From NCBI RefSeq assembly GCF_009936275.1, contig NZ_AP019797.1:735501-799500 (forward strand): a stretch of DNA of 64,000 bases, read 5' to 3'. The position numbers and the translations under genes were made by a program. Source of the DNA: Rhodothermus marinus. GTDB lineage: Bacteria > Bacteroidota > Rhodothermia > Rhodothermales > Rhodothermaceae. The notes under the pieces were generated by a model, which saw only the letters and a program-made list of their open reading frames with translations, was not told where the DNA came from and ran no database searches. Of the stretch, positions 43,672-52,528 are shown one piece after another. Every line of letters starts with the position of its first letter. The stretch's first letter is position 1.

Positions 43672-46338
43672 ATGTCGCGATCGGCCTGGCAACATGTCCG
43701 TTTCGGCTGGAAGTATGGCCTGCTGGCCCTGGTGCTCGCGCTGTTCGGCGCGTCGGGTGCGCGGGCGCAGAGCGCGCCGGTGGAGATCGACGTGCAGGAC
43801 GTGCCGCTGGCAGAGGCGCTTCGGAGCCTGGAGGCGCAGACCGGCATCCGGTTGATCTACGCACAGCGCGTGGTCGCGCGCCAGCGCAGCACCTGCCGCT
43901 ACCGGGGCGAACGGGTAGAGGAGGCGCTGGCGTGTATTCTCCAGGGCACGAGCCTGCGGGCCCGCCGCATTCGGGATGGTCAGTACGTGCTGGTGGCCAC
44001 GCGCTCGTCCCGGCGGAGCTGGGGACCTTCGACCGGGCTGCTCTCCGGCTTCGTGCTCGATGCACAGACCGGCGAGGTGCTGCCCGGAGCGCACATCTAC
44101 CTGCCGGACCTCCGGCGCGGAGCTATTACGAACGCGGCCGGCTATTTCGCGCTGCCGGCGCTGGCCCGCGCCTTCTACCGGGTCCGCATTTCCTACCTGG
44201 GTTACGCGACGGTCGATACGGTGCTCTGGGCCGGCGGCGAGCCGCTGACGCTTCGACTCCGGCCGGTCACGCTGGGCATCGGCGTGGTGCGGATCGACGC
44301 CAGTCGGCTACCCCTGGAAGAGCAGGCGACGACGGCCGGGACGTTTGCGCTACCGGTCGGCTATCTGGAGCGCCTGCCGTCGTTTCCGGGCGAGCAGGAC
44401 CTGTTTCAGGTGCTGCAGTGGCTGCCGGGCGTGCAGCGTTCGGGCGAGGTCAGCGGCGGATTGCTCGTGCAGGGCGGCGCGCCCGATCAGAACCTGTACC
44501 TGCTCGACGGCGCGCCGGTCTACCATCCCTGGCACGCCTTCAGCCTGATCTCGACATTCCAGACCGAGACCTTCAAGGGCGTTCGCTTCTATCAGGGCGC
44601 GTTTCCGGCCGGGCACGGGGGGCGGCTCAGCGCCGTGCTGGAAGCCGAGATGCGCGACGGCAACCTGGAGCATCCGCGCGCCCTGCTGGGGCTCAGTCCG
44701 CTCAGCGCCCGCTTCGTCGTCGAAAGCCCGATCACGTCCACCAGTTCGTTCATGCTTTCCGGACGGCGTTCCTATCTGGATCAGCTCATCGGGCGCGAGC
44801 ATCCGGTCGAGGATGAAAGCGGCCGGCGCGATACGCTTCGGACTGGCTACTATTTTTATGATGTGAGCGCCAAGCTGGCCTATCGGCCCGGGGTGCGCCA
44901 TCGGCTTTCGCTCAGTTACTACGAAGGCGGGGACGACCTGGACCTGCGGCTGCCGTTCGATTTCTCGCTGGATTTTTCGTCGTGGCTGCGGCCGGCCGAT
45001 CTGTTTTTCGAAGTGGATCAGCGCTGGGGCAACCGGCTGCTCAGCCTGCGCTATCAGTACCTGCCCACGCGGCGGTTTTTCGTGAGCACGGTGGCCTACG
45101 TGTCGGGCTACCGGGCGCGGGAGGCCTTTTTTGTAAAACCCACCGGGAGCGCGGCCGTGGCTTCAGACTACACGGTGCGGCTGGAAGATGCAGGCGTCCG
45201 GGTGGAAGCCAGCCACTATGCCGCGCTGAAGCACGAAACGCAACTGGGTGTGCAACTCGTGCGCCGTACGTTTCGCAGCACGCTGGATGCGTGGGTGCAG
45301 CGGGCGCCCACGGCCGTCGATACGCTCGCGCAACAGAGTCACCAACAGGCGTTCGAGGCGGCGCTGTATGTGCAGCACGTGTGGCGTCCCACCACGCGCT
45401 GGGAAGGGCAAGTGGGGCTCCGGGTCAGTCGTTTCGATGCCTTGCCGGTGGAACTGGAGCCCCGGCTGTCCATGCGCTACAGTCTGAGTCCGGATCAGGT
45501 GGTGCTGCGTGTGAGCGTGGGGCGGTACGTGCAGTACCTGCACCAGTTGCGCGACCGATTCTCCTACCTTTACGATGTCGTTTCAACGCGCTGGATACCG
45601 GCCGGGCCCGGCGTGCGGCCGGCCGTTGCCTGGCAGGGATCGACGGAGCTGGAAGCGCGGCCACATCCCTGGCTGACGGTGCGCACGCAGCTCTATTACC
45701 GCCGGTTGCATGCGACGCTGTTGCCCCGGGACGCGTATCAGACCAAGGACGGACTGGATGGACCGGGTATCGAGACCGGTGTGTTGCTGGGGCAGTACGT
45801 CCCGGCCCGGGCACGGGCTTACGGGATCGAGGCGCTGATGCGGGTGGACCGTGATCCCTGGCAGTTCTGGGTGAGCTACCGGGGCGGCCGCTCGCTGAAC
45901 CGGGCACCGGCACTCGGAGAGCGGTCCGACCGACCGGCCCGCTTCGACGTACCGCGGGCGCTGAACGCTTTTGTGCGCTACACCCGGCCCCGCTGGGAGG
46001 TGATGCTGGCCGGGGAGTTTCGCAGCGGCTACCCGACCACCGTGCCCGTGGCACGTTACGAACTGGGCGATCCGCTCGAGCCCGAGCCGATCGTCTATCT
46101 CTACCGGCCGGACATCAACAATGGACGCCTGCCGCCCTACTGGCGGGTCGATGCGCGTGTGGCCTATCGCTTTGGCTGGCTGGGGGCGCGCTGGCAGGTG
46201 GAATTGTACGTGTACAACCTGCTCAACCACCGCAACGTGATTGACCGGCGCTACGAGCCGACGTCCACAGGCGTGCGCATTATCGACCGGCGGGGCGTTC
46301 CGCTGCTTCCGTTGCTGGAACTGCAGATGGAGTTATGA
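43672..46338 (+). CDS. TonB-dependent receptor with N-terminal STN signalling domain
   Basis: 888 residues. Signal peptide (YGLLALVLALFGASGARA-Q); STN domain (~36-107: APVEIDVQDVPLAEALRSLE, RVEEALACILQGTSLRARR); carboxypeptidase-regulatory-like beta sandwich (~120-200: LSGFVLDAQTGEVLPGAHIY, RISYLGYATV); plug (~230-330: VLQWLPGVQR, GGLLVQGGAPDQNLYLLDGAPVYH); then a 22-strand-type barrel ending LLPLLELQMEL. It imports a bound ligand using TonB energy, and the STN domain reports binding to FecR. The ligand is not evident; the DUF4249 lipoprotein downstream is the likely surface partner. Confidence 0.93.
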   Translation: MSRSAWQHVRFGWKYGLLALVLALFGASGARAQSAPVEIDVQDVPLAEALRSLEAQTGIRLIYAQRVVARQRSTCRYRGERVEEALACILQGTSLRARRIRDGQYVLVATRSSRRSWGPSTGLLSGFVLDAQTGEVLPGAHIYLPDLRRGAITNAAGYFALPALARAFYRVRISYLGYATVDTVLWAGGEPLTLRLRPVTLGIGVVRIDASRLPLEEQATTAGTFALPVGYLERLPSFPGEQDLFQVLQWLPGVQRSGEVSGGLLVQGGAPDQNLYLLDGAPVYHPWHAFSLISTFQTETFKGVRFYQGAFPAGHGGRLSAVLEAEMRDGNLEHPRALLGLSPLSARFVVESPITSTSSFMLSGRRSYLDQLIGREHPVEDESGRRDTLRTGYYFYDVSAKLAYRPGVRHRLSLSYYEGGDDLDLRLPFDFSLDFSSWLRPADLFFEVDQRWGNRLLSLRYQYLPTRRFFVSTVAYVSGYRAREAFFVKPTGSAAVASDYTVRLEDAGVRVEASHYAALKHETQLGVQLVRRTFRSTLDAWVQRAPTAVDTLAQQSHQQAFEAALYVQHVWRPTTRWEGQVGLRVSRFDALPVELEPRLSMRYSLSPDQVVLRVSVGRYVQYLHQLRDRFSYLYDVVSTRWIPAGPGVRPAVAWQGSTELEARPHPWLTVRTQLYYRRLHATLLPRDAYQTKDGLDGPGIETGVLLGQYVPARARAYGIEALMRVDRDPWQFWVSYRGGRSLNRAPALGERSDRPARFDVPRALNAFVRYTRPRWEVMLAGEFRSGYPTTVPVARYELGDPLEPEPIVYLYRPDINNGRLPPYWRVDARVAYRFGWLGARWQVELYVYNLLNHRNVIDRRYEPTSTGVRIIDRRGVPLLPLLELQMEL

Positions 46339-47219
46339 GAAGGCGCGTTGGGCTGCTATTGCTGGCAATAGGACTGGTGGGCTGCGATACCGTGGTGCCC
46401 GGTTCGGAGCCCGTCCTGGTGGTGGAGGCGTTTCTGCAGACCGATGCGCCGCCACCGACGATCCGCCTGCGCCAGACCGGTCCGCTGGCCGGCCCCTATG
46501 ACCCGAACGGCGCGCAGGCAGTCACGGATGCAACGGTAACGCTCTTTCTTGACACCCTGATCGTTCCCTACCGGGCCGATCCGGCTGCCCCTGGCTATTA
46601 CCGTCCGGAGCGCAGCGATCTGCTGCTGCCACCGGAAGCAACGTTCACGCTGGAAATTACGTGGCGCGGTCGCCTGATCCTGGCACGCGATGCACTTCCA
46701 CCGCCGATCCGGATCGACAGCGTACAGGTGTCGTTTCCGGACGCGCCCGTGCCGGCCGTGCTGCTCGACTCGCTGGTGCTCAACGACTCGCTGGCCATCG
46801 GCGCCCGCCAGGGGTATCTGTACCCCGTGGAGGTGACGCTCTGGTGGCGGTCTCCAGACGATCCGGACAGCACCTACTGGGTGCGGCCGCACCTGCAACC
46901 GGCCGTGCCGTTTTCGTCGGTGGTGGTAGACCTGTTTCTGCGGACCGAGCAGGTGCTGCTGGAACTACAGAGTCCGACGGACGGCAACGGACGGCGACGC
47001 TGGACCGGCGTCTATGCCGTACCGGTCGATTCGGCCCGGGCCCCGCTGCCCGCGCACACCTTACGGGTGGCGTTGCTGCGAAGCGGACGGGCTTATGCCC
47101 GGTTCGCCGCCACGCGCGAGTTTCCGGAACGCCGGGAGCCCGTCTCCAACGTCGACGGAGGGCTGGGCATCGTGGCCGGTATTGCGCTGGATTCGCTTCG
47201 ACTGACGATAAACCCATGA
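46335..47219 (+). CDS. DUF4249-type lipoprotein, receptor partner
   Basis: 294 residues. Lipoprotein signal (RRVGLLLLAIGLVGC, with lipidation at C17). The mature protein has the DUF4249 pattern: VLVVEAFLQTDAPPPTIRLRQ, ATVTLFLDTLIVPY, GYYRPERSDLLLPPEATFTL and a late V..VDGGLGIVAGIALDS. These proteins accompany STN/carboxypeptidase-type TonB receptors in Bacteroidetes, much as SusD accompanies SusC, and probably sit as a lid or ligand-binding partner in the outer membrane. Start overlaps the receptor stop (ATGA), so synthesis is coupled. Confidence 0.88.
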   Translation: MRRRVGLLLLAIGLVGCDTVVPGSEPVLVVEAFLQTDAPPPTIRLRQTGPLAGPYDPNGAQAVTDATVTLFLDTLIVPYRADPAAPGYYRPERSDLLLPPEATFTLEITWRGRLILARDALPPPIRIDSVQVSFPDAPVPAVLLDSLVLNDSLAIGARQGYLYPVEVTLWWRSPDDPDSTYWVRPHLQPAVPFSSVVVDLFLRTEQVLLELQSPTDGNGRRRWTGVYAVPVDSARAPLPAHTLRVALLRSGRAYARFAATREFPERREPVSNVDGGLGIVAGIALDSLRLTINP

Positions 47220-47893
47220 GCCGCGCACGCACCTCGAAGGCCCCCGAACCGCCCGTGTTTCGAGAAGGGGTTGTAACCCGTCTTGAGCCGCAGACGTACG
47301 ATCCGGAGCGCGTGTCGATTTTCATCGACGGGGCGTTCTGGATGGGGGTGCATCGCGACGTGCTGCGCGAGCATCCGGTGGAAGAAGGACAGATGCTGCC
47401 GCTGGCCGTGCAGCAGGCGCTCTATCGGGCCGAGCTGGTCCGGAAGGCACAATCGGTGGCGTTGCGTTATCTGGAACACCGGCCGCGCACGGTGCAGGAA
47501 GTGCGGCGACGGCTGGAACGGGCCGGTTTCCCGGTGGAGGTGATCGATCAGATGGTGGCCCGACTGGAAGCGCTGGGCTATCTGGACGATCGGGCCTACG
47601 CGCGGGCCTATGTGCAGGGGCGGCTGGCCGGGCGCGGCTACGGACCGCGGCGCCTGCAGGCCGAGTTGCGCCGACGTGGCGTGCCCCCGGACGTGGTGGA
47701 GGCGACACTGGACGCGGCGCTGGCCGAGACCGATCCGCTGGAGATCGCCCGTCCGCTGGCCCGGCGACGCTGGAAATTGCTCTGCCAGAACGAGCCCGAT
47801 CGCAGAAAGCGCCGACAAAAACTGATCGCTTTTTTGCAACGACGGGGCTTTTCTTCCGAAATTGCCTACACGCTTCTGCGCGAACTGGACTGA
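47216..47893 (+). CDS. recX: Regulatory protein RecX
   Basis: 225 residues from the ATG at 47216, which overlaps the DUF4249 stop; the longer frame upstream is out of frame with the real gene. Three tandem RecX three-helix repeats: ALRYLEHRPRTVQEVRRRLERAG, LEALGYLDDRAYARAYVQGR ... YGPRRLQAELRRRGVPPDVV, and KRRQKLIAFLQRRGFSSEIAY. RecX binds RecA filaments and blocks their extension. A ~55-residue N-terminal extension (VTRLEPQTYDPERVSIFIDG) is typical of Bacteroidetes RecX. Its place inside a receptor/transporter run is unusual; recA is not nearby. Confidence 0.92.
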   Translation: MSRARTSKAPEPPVFREGVVTRLEPQTYDPERVSIFIDGAFWMGVHRDVLREHPVEEGQMLPLAVQQALYRAELVRKAQSVALRYLEHRPRTVQEVRRRLERAGFPVEVIDQMVARLEALGYLDDRAYARAYVQGRLAGRGYGPRRLQAELRRRGVPPDVVEATLDAALAETDPLEIARPLARRRWKLLCQNEPDRRKRRQKLIAFLQRRGFSSEIAYTLLRELD

Positions 47894-47896
47894 CCG

Positions 47897-49015
47897 ATGC
47901 TGCGACTGGAACCGGAAACGCCTCTCGAACAGGCAGCGCCCGTCTCGGCCTGGCAATTCCTTACCCGGCACTGGGCGGGCCGGCTGTTGATCGGCCTGGT
48001 ATTGCTGGGCGGCTTGATCTGGGTGGTCGGTTATTTTACCAACCTGGTGGTCTATCTGGTCGTCGGGTTGTTGCTGGCCTATCTGTTGCGGCCGATGGTG
48101 GATCGCGTTCAGCAACTGGGGCTGGGACGTGTCCCCGCGATTCTGCTGACGATGTCGCTGCTGGCCGGACTGATCAGCCTGGTTTTTACCTCGCTGGTGC
48201 CTTTTCTGGCGCGTCAGCTGGCCGAACTGTCGCGGCTGATTTCGCTCGAATCGCTGCAGGGAGCCGTGACGCAATTCGAGCGATGGCTGATGCGCTTTTT
48301 CCCCATCCAGCCGGGCACGCTGATGGAAACGTTGCGTCAGGGTTTCGAAACATTGATCCGAGAGCGGCAACTGGCCAGCACGATCGGCTCGATGCTGGAT
48401 CTGTTTGCCAATCTGTTCTATGCGGTGCTCGTCATTCCATTCGTGACGTTTTTCGCGCTCAAGGACGGTACGCGGCTGCGGCGCTCGTTGCTTCGGCTGG
48501 TTCCCAATCGCTACTTCGAGCTGACGCTGGCCGTGCTGGATAAACTGGGGGCGAACGTGGGCCGCTATTTCCGGGCGCTTATGCTGCAGAGCCTGTCGGT
48601 CGCCACGCTGGCCAGCGTGCTGCTGGCCCTGGTAGGACTGCGCTTTGCCGTGGCCGTGGGACTTTTTACCGGCATTGCCAACACGATCCCATATTTTGGC
48701 CCGCTGATGGGTTTTCTGGCGGGCACGCTGGTGAGTATCGCCCAGACCGGGGATTTTTCCATGGTGCCGGAGGTGCTCGTTGCAATGGGACTAACCCAGA
48801 TTGCAGATAACGTGCTGTTTCAGCCGCTGATATTTTCGCGGGCGGCGCGGGCGCATCCGCTCATCATCCTGTTTGCCGTGCTGGTGGGGGCGCAGCTGGC
48901 CGGCATCGTGGGCATGTTGCTGGCCATCCCCATGCTGACCATCGTCCGGGTGGCAATCGAACAGGTTCGCTGGGGGGTGCGCAACTATCGTATTTTGAAC
49001 GCATCGGCCCGATGA
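47897..49015 (+). CDS. AI-2E family transporter (TqsA/PerM-like)
   Basis: 372 residues, about eight membrane helices. First hydrophobic pair LLIGLVLLGGLIWVVGYFTN / LVVYLVVGLLLAYLLRPMV, then the long amphipathic region, the diagnostic VIPFVTFFALKDG, and the late block TGIANTIPYFGPLMGFLAGTL ... FQPLIFSRAARAHPLIILFAVLVGAQLAGIVGMLLAIPM. The family exports autoinducer-2 (TqsA) or acts as permease/Na+(Li+)/H+ antiporter; the actual substrate here is open. Three bases after recX and overlapping the next gene by 4 bases. Confidence 0.92.
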   Translation: MLRLEPETPLEQAAPVSAWQFLTRHWAGRLLIGLVLLGGLIWVVGYFTNLVVYLVVGLLLAYLLRPMVDRVQQLGLGRVPAILLTMSLLAGLISLVFTSLVPFLARQLAELSRLISLESLQGAVTQFERWLMRFFPIQPGTLMETLRQGFETLIRERQLASTIGSMLDLFANLFYAVLVIPFVTFFALKDGTRLRRSLLRLVPNRYFELTLAVLDKLGANVGRYFRALMLQSLSVATLASVLLALVGLRFAVAVGLFTGIANTIPYFGPLMGFLAGTLVSIAQTGDFSMVPEVLVAMGLTQIADNVLFQPLIFSRAARAHPLIILFAVLVGAQLAGIVGMLLAIPMLTIVRVAIEQVRWGVRNYRILNASAR

Positions 49016-51552
49016 GCAGCCGTCGTTTTGCAACGTCAGATCTGGTGCTGGCGCTGGCCGGGATGATCGGGCTGGTGCTGGGCCTGTGGCTGTTGCCGCG
49101 TCAGCATCCCGACGTGGCCCTGCAGCATATGCGGTCGGCCGAGGTCGCCCGGCATCGGGCCGCTGCTTTTCTGGCGCAGCGGGGCTACCAGGTCGACACG
49201 ACGCACGCGCTCGTGGTGCTGCGGCGCGCGCCCGAGTTGTTGCGTCGCTGGCAGACGCGATGGGGGCGGCCGGAACTGGTGCGACGCCTGGAGGACTTGT
49301 CCTGGCTGCCGGTTTACCGATGGGTGGTGTACCGGTCTTCCGACGAGATGAACGGCCAGCGCTGGCAGGTGGTGCTGGCCGGAGACGGAACGATCTGGGG
49401 CTTTCGCGGACCGGAGACGCCGGGTGAAGATCCGGCCGCCCGGGCGGCCGTCGGGATTGCCGCCGAGGCTTTCGATCCACTGGCATCGTGGGGGAAGCTG
49501 TCCGGCGCGCCGGATTCGTCGGAAACACCGGAGCGGCCCGGTCCGGCGGCAGCCGTCGCGCTGGCCCGCTATCACCTGCAGCATGCGATCGGTTCGGTGC
49601 TGCCGCTGCGGCCGGACTCGGTCGGGCTGCTGGCGACGAGCAGCCCGCAGCAGGCAGTGGTGCGCTTTCGGGGCCTGTCCCCCACGGGCGACTCGGTGAC
49701 GGTGCAGGTGGTGGTGGCCGCCAGCGGGCAGTTGCGCACGCTGGAAGCGACGTGGAGGACGTTGCACCTGCCGGAGCCCTCGCCGCTCGAAGAAGGACCG
49801 CCGCGGCGGGGCGAGCGCGGATTCACAGTGCACGAAGTGCAGGATCTGCTGTCCGTGCTCCTTTTTGCGGTGCTGGGCATCTGGTTGCTGACCGTGTTTC
49901 TGCGGCGGTTGCATCGTCGGATGCTCGACACCCAGGGGCCGCTGCGGGACGCCGTGCTGGGCGGGTTGGTCTTTGCCGTGGCGACGCTGGGTGGTGCATT
50001 GCCCGGGATGCTACAGGTGCCGGACCTCTGGTTGCGCCTGCTGATCCTGTTGATGTCGACGCTGGTCGTGGGCGTTTTCGGGGCGGCCAGCGTCTTTCTG
50101 CTGGCCGGTACGTCCGATGCGCTGGCGCGGGATCGCTGGCCGGAGAAACTGGCCGTGCTGACGCTGTTGCGCAACGGACAGGTGCGCAACGTGGTGGTAG
50201 GGGCTTCGCTGCTACGGGGCCTGGCACTGGGCGGGCTGCTGCTGGGCGTGACGGTCGGGTTGCTCGGACTCTGGCCGCGGGCGGCCCTGCGGCTGGATGC
50301 GGGTGCATGGACCGTCCCGTGGCCCGGCATGCAGGCGGCCGTGTGGCTGGGCTTTGCCGTGTGGGTGGGCATGCTGCTGGTCTATTTGCTGCTGGCCGTG
50401 ATGGCCCGGCTGCCCTGGCGCGATGGCGGGCGGGTGGTGGGCGCGCTGACCCTGCTGCTGTTGCTGGCTGGCGTCAGCGCGATCGATCTGGAGCAGCTCG
50501 GCTTCGAGTTGATCGTGCACGCACTCTGGAGCGTGGTGCTGGCATGGGCCTGCTGGCGCTACGAGCCGGCGTGCAGCGGAATAGGAGCCATGACCGCCTG
50601 GGCGCTGTGGCGAAGTGCCTCGGGCTGGATGGCGCCGGACGGGCCGTTCGGGCCGGACGGATGGATCGTGCTGGCCATGGTGGGGACCGGGCTGGTGATC
50701 GGCTTTGTGGGCATTCGAAGCCGGCGCTCTGCAGCGGAGTTGCCCCGCTACGTACCCGCCTACCTGCAGGAACTGGCCCGACAGGAACGCCTGGAGCGGG
50801 AGCTGGAAATCGCCCGTCAGGCGCAGGCTTCCCTGCTGCCCCGCTCGCTTCCCGAGGTCCCGGGCGTCGCGATGGCGGCCCTCTGCCAACCGGCCTACGA
50901 GGTGGGCGGCGACTATTACGATGTCTTCGCGTTGCCGGACGGGCGACTGGCCGTCGTCGTGGGCGATGTGAGCGGCAAAGGCATTCAGGCCGCCTTCTTC
51001 ATGACGCTGATCAAAGGCCACGTGCGGGCGCTCAGCCTCTCGACGCGCGATCCAGCCGACGTGCTGCGCCATCTGAACCGACTCTTCCGGGAGCAGGCGC
51101 CCCGCGGCCTTTTCGTGACCATGATCTACGGGGTGCTGGATCCCACGACCCGCACGTTCACGCTGGCGCGAGCCGGCCATCCGCCGGTGCTGCACTACCG
51201 GGCCTGCACGCAGCAGGTGCAGTGCCTGCGACCTCCGGCAATGGGCATCGGACTGGCCGACGCCGAGCTGTTCGACAGGGCGCTGGAAAACTGTGTGTTT
51301 CGTCTGGAAGCGGGCGACCGCGTGCTGCTCTACACGGACGGCATCACCGAGATGGCGGGGCCTGCGGGAGAGCGCTGGGGACTCGAGCGCCTGCAACAGT
51401 GGTTGCGCGAAAGCAGCGGGCATGGATACGCACCGGAACAGGCCCTGGCGGTGCTGGAGGAGCAGGTGCGCGCGTTTGCCGGTACGACCGAACTGGCCGA
51501 CGACCTGACGGCCATTCTGCTGGAAGTAAAACAGTCCGGGTATGCGAACTGA
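49012..51552 (+). CDS. Membrane-anchored SpoIIE-type PP2C phosphatase
   Basis: 846 residues. One helix at the N-terminus (ALAGMIGLVLGLWLLP), a ~250-residue extracytoplasmic or periplasmic region, then a block of some seven to eight membrane helices (from LLSVLLFAVLGIWLLTVFLRR at about residue 280 to residue ~565). A short coiled linker (ELARQERLERELEIARQAQASLLP) leads to a C-terminal PP2C/SpoIIE phosphatase with metal aspartates in VGGDYYDVFALPDG and VVGDVSGKGIQAAFFMTL, then DRVLLYTDGITEMAG. RsbU-like enzymes dephosphorylate an anti-sigma antagonist; the substrate is not encoded nearby. Confidence 0.92.
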   Translation: MSSRRFATSDLVLALAGMIGLVLGLWLLPRQHPDVALQHMRSAEVARHRAAAFLAQRGYQVDTTHALVVLRRAPELLRRWQTRWGRPELVRRLEDLSWLPVYRWVVYRSSDEMNGQRWQVVLAGDGTIWGFRGPETPGEDPAARAAVGIAAEAFDPLASWGKLSGAPDSSETPERPGPAAAVALARYHLQHAIGSVLPLRPDSVGLLATSSPQQAVVRFRGLSPTGDSVTVQVVVAASGQLRTLEATWRTLHLPEPSPLEEGPPRRGERGFTVHEVQDLLSVLLFAVLGIWLLTVFLRRLHRRMLDTQGPLRDAVLGGLVFAVATLGGALPGMLQVPDLWLRLLILLMSTLVVGVFGAASVFLLAGTSDALARDRWPEKLAVLTLLRNGQVRNVVVGASLLRGLALGGLLLGVTVGLLGLWPRAALRLDAGAWTVPWPGMQAAVWLGFAVWVGMLLVYLLLAVMARLPWRDGGRVVGALTLLLLLAGVSAIDLEQLGFELIVHALWSVVLAWACWRYEPACSGIGAMTAWALWRSASGWMAPDGPFGPDGWIVLAMVGTGLVIGFVGIRSRRSAAELPRYVPAYLQELARQERLERELEIARQAQASLLPRSLPEVPGVAMAALCQPAYEVGGDYYDVFALPDGRLAVVVGDVSGKGIQAAFFMTLIKGHVRALSLSTRDPADVLRHLNRLFREQAPRGLFVTMIYGVLDPTTRTFTLARAGHPPVLHYRACTQQVQCLRPPAMGIGLADAELFDRALENCVFRLEAGDRVLLYTDGITEMAGPAGERWGLERLQQWLRESSGHGYAPEQALAVLEEQVRAFAGTTELADDLTAILLEVKQSGYAN

Positions 51553-52381
51553 AGCGTCTTTGCAGGCGGCGCTGGACTGGCTGCGGCCGAAGCTCCGGGA
51601 AGCGCCCGAAGTCGCCTTGATTCTGGGGTCCGGGCTGGGTGCGCTGGCCGAAGCGGTGAGCGAGGCCGTCGAGGTGCCGGTCCGGGAAATCCCGGGCTAC
51701 CCGGCACCGACCGTCTCGGGGCATGCCGGACGTCTGGTCTTCGGCCGGCTGGAAGGGTGCCGCGTCGTGGTGCTCCAGGGACGGTTGCACTGCTACGAGG
51801 GCTATCCGCCGCAGACTGTTACGTTGCCGGTGCGGCTGGTCCATGCGCTGGGAGCGCAACGTCTGATCGTGACCAATGCGGCCGGTGGACTTAATCCGCA
51901 TTTTCGGCCCGGTACGCTCATGTTTATCGTCGATCACATCAACGCCGCCTTCCGCAATCCGCTGGTGGGCCGGCTCGCCGATCGGTGGCCGCTGATGCGT
52001 GGGATGCCGGACATGAGCCGGGCCTACGACCCAGACTGGCTGGCCGAGGCCGAAGCCGTGGCGCTGCGCCTGGGCATTCCCACGCAGCGGGGCGTCTATC
52101 TCTGGACGCTGGGACCCAGCTACGAGACGAAGGCCGAGATCCGCATGTACCGCCGCATGGGGGCCGATGCCGTCGGCATGAGCACGGTCCCCGAGGTGCT
52201 GCAGGCACGCCAGCTGGGCATGAAGGTGCTGGGCATCTCCACGATCACCAACATGGCGGCCGGGCTCCATGCGGGTCCCCTCACGCACGAAGAGGTGCTG
52301 CAGGTGGGACTCCAGGTGCGCGATCGGCTGGAGCGACTGATCCGAGGCATTCTTTATCAACAATCTGCGAAGAAATTTTAG
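51542..52381 (+). CDS. punA: Purine nucleoside phosphorylase
   Basis: 279 residues, trimeric PNP family: LILGSGLGALAEAV at the phosphate site, PGYPAPTVSGHAGRLVFG, QGRLHCYEGYPPQTVTLPVR (phosphate-contact H and Y), TNAAGGLNPHF, and the base site GISTITNMAAG with the catalytic Asn. The ribose-side loop reads GVYLWTLGPSYETKAE, an unusual version of the common GPxFETxAE. It phosphorolyses inosine/guanosine-type nucleosides for salvage. The start lies 11 bases inside the upstream phosphatase gene. Confidence 0.93.
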   Translation: MRTEASLQAALDWLRPKLREAPEVALILGSGLGALAEAVSEAVEVPVREIPGYPAPTVSGHAGRLVFGRLEGCRVVVLQGRLHCYEGYPPQTVTLPVRLVHALGAQRLIVTNAAGGLNPHFRPGTLMFIVDHINAAFRNPLVGRLADRWPLMRGMPDMSRAYDPDWLAEAEAVALRLGIPTQRGVYLWTLGPSYETKAEIRMYRRMGADAVGMSTVPEVLQARQLGMKVLGISTITNMAAGLHAGPLTHEEVLQVGLQVRDRLERLIRGILYQQSAKKF

Positions 52382-52457
52382 AATCGACGGGCCTGTAAAC
52401 AAAAAATCAGACGGGGCATTGAGTTTTCGAGGATTTCTTTGCATATTTAAGGCCGAT

Positions 52458-52484
52458 CGGCTTTTCCGGCCACCGGAAAAGCCG
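52458..52484 (+). promoter_or_regulatory. Perfect 12-bp hairpin in the leader of the PUR-family gene
   Basis: CGGCTTTTCCGG (52458-52469) and CCGGAAAAGCCG (52473-52484) pair completely over a CCA loop. No T tract follows, so it is not an intrinsic terminator. It lies 44 bases before the ATG at 52529, downstream of an AT-rich TATTTAA stretch (52444-52450) that could be a promoter. An RNA hairpin here could be a binding site for the encoded nucleic-acid-binding protein. Confidence 0.6.
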
Positions 52485-52528
52485 GTTCTGAGAAGTATGT
52501 ATGTCCGTGAAGCAGCGAAGGGACGTTC

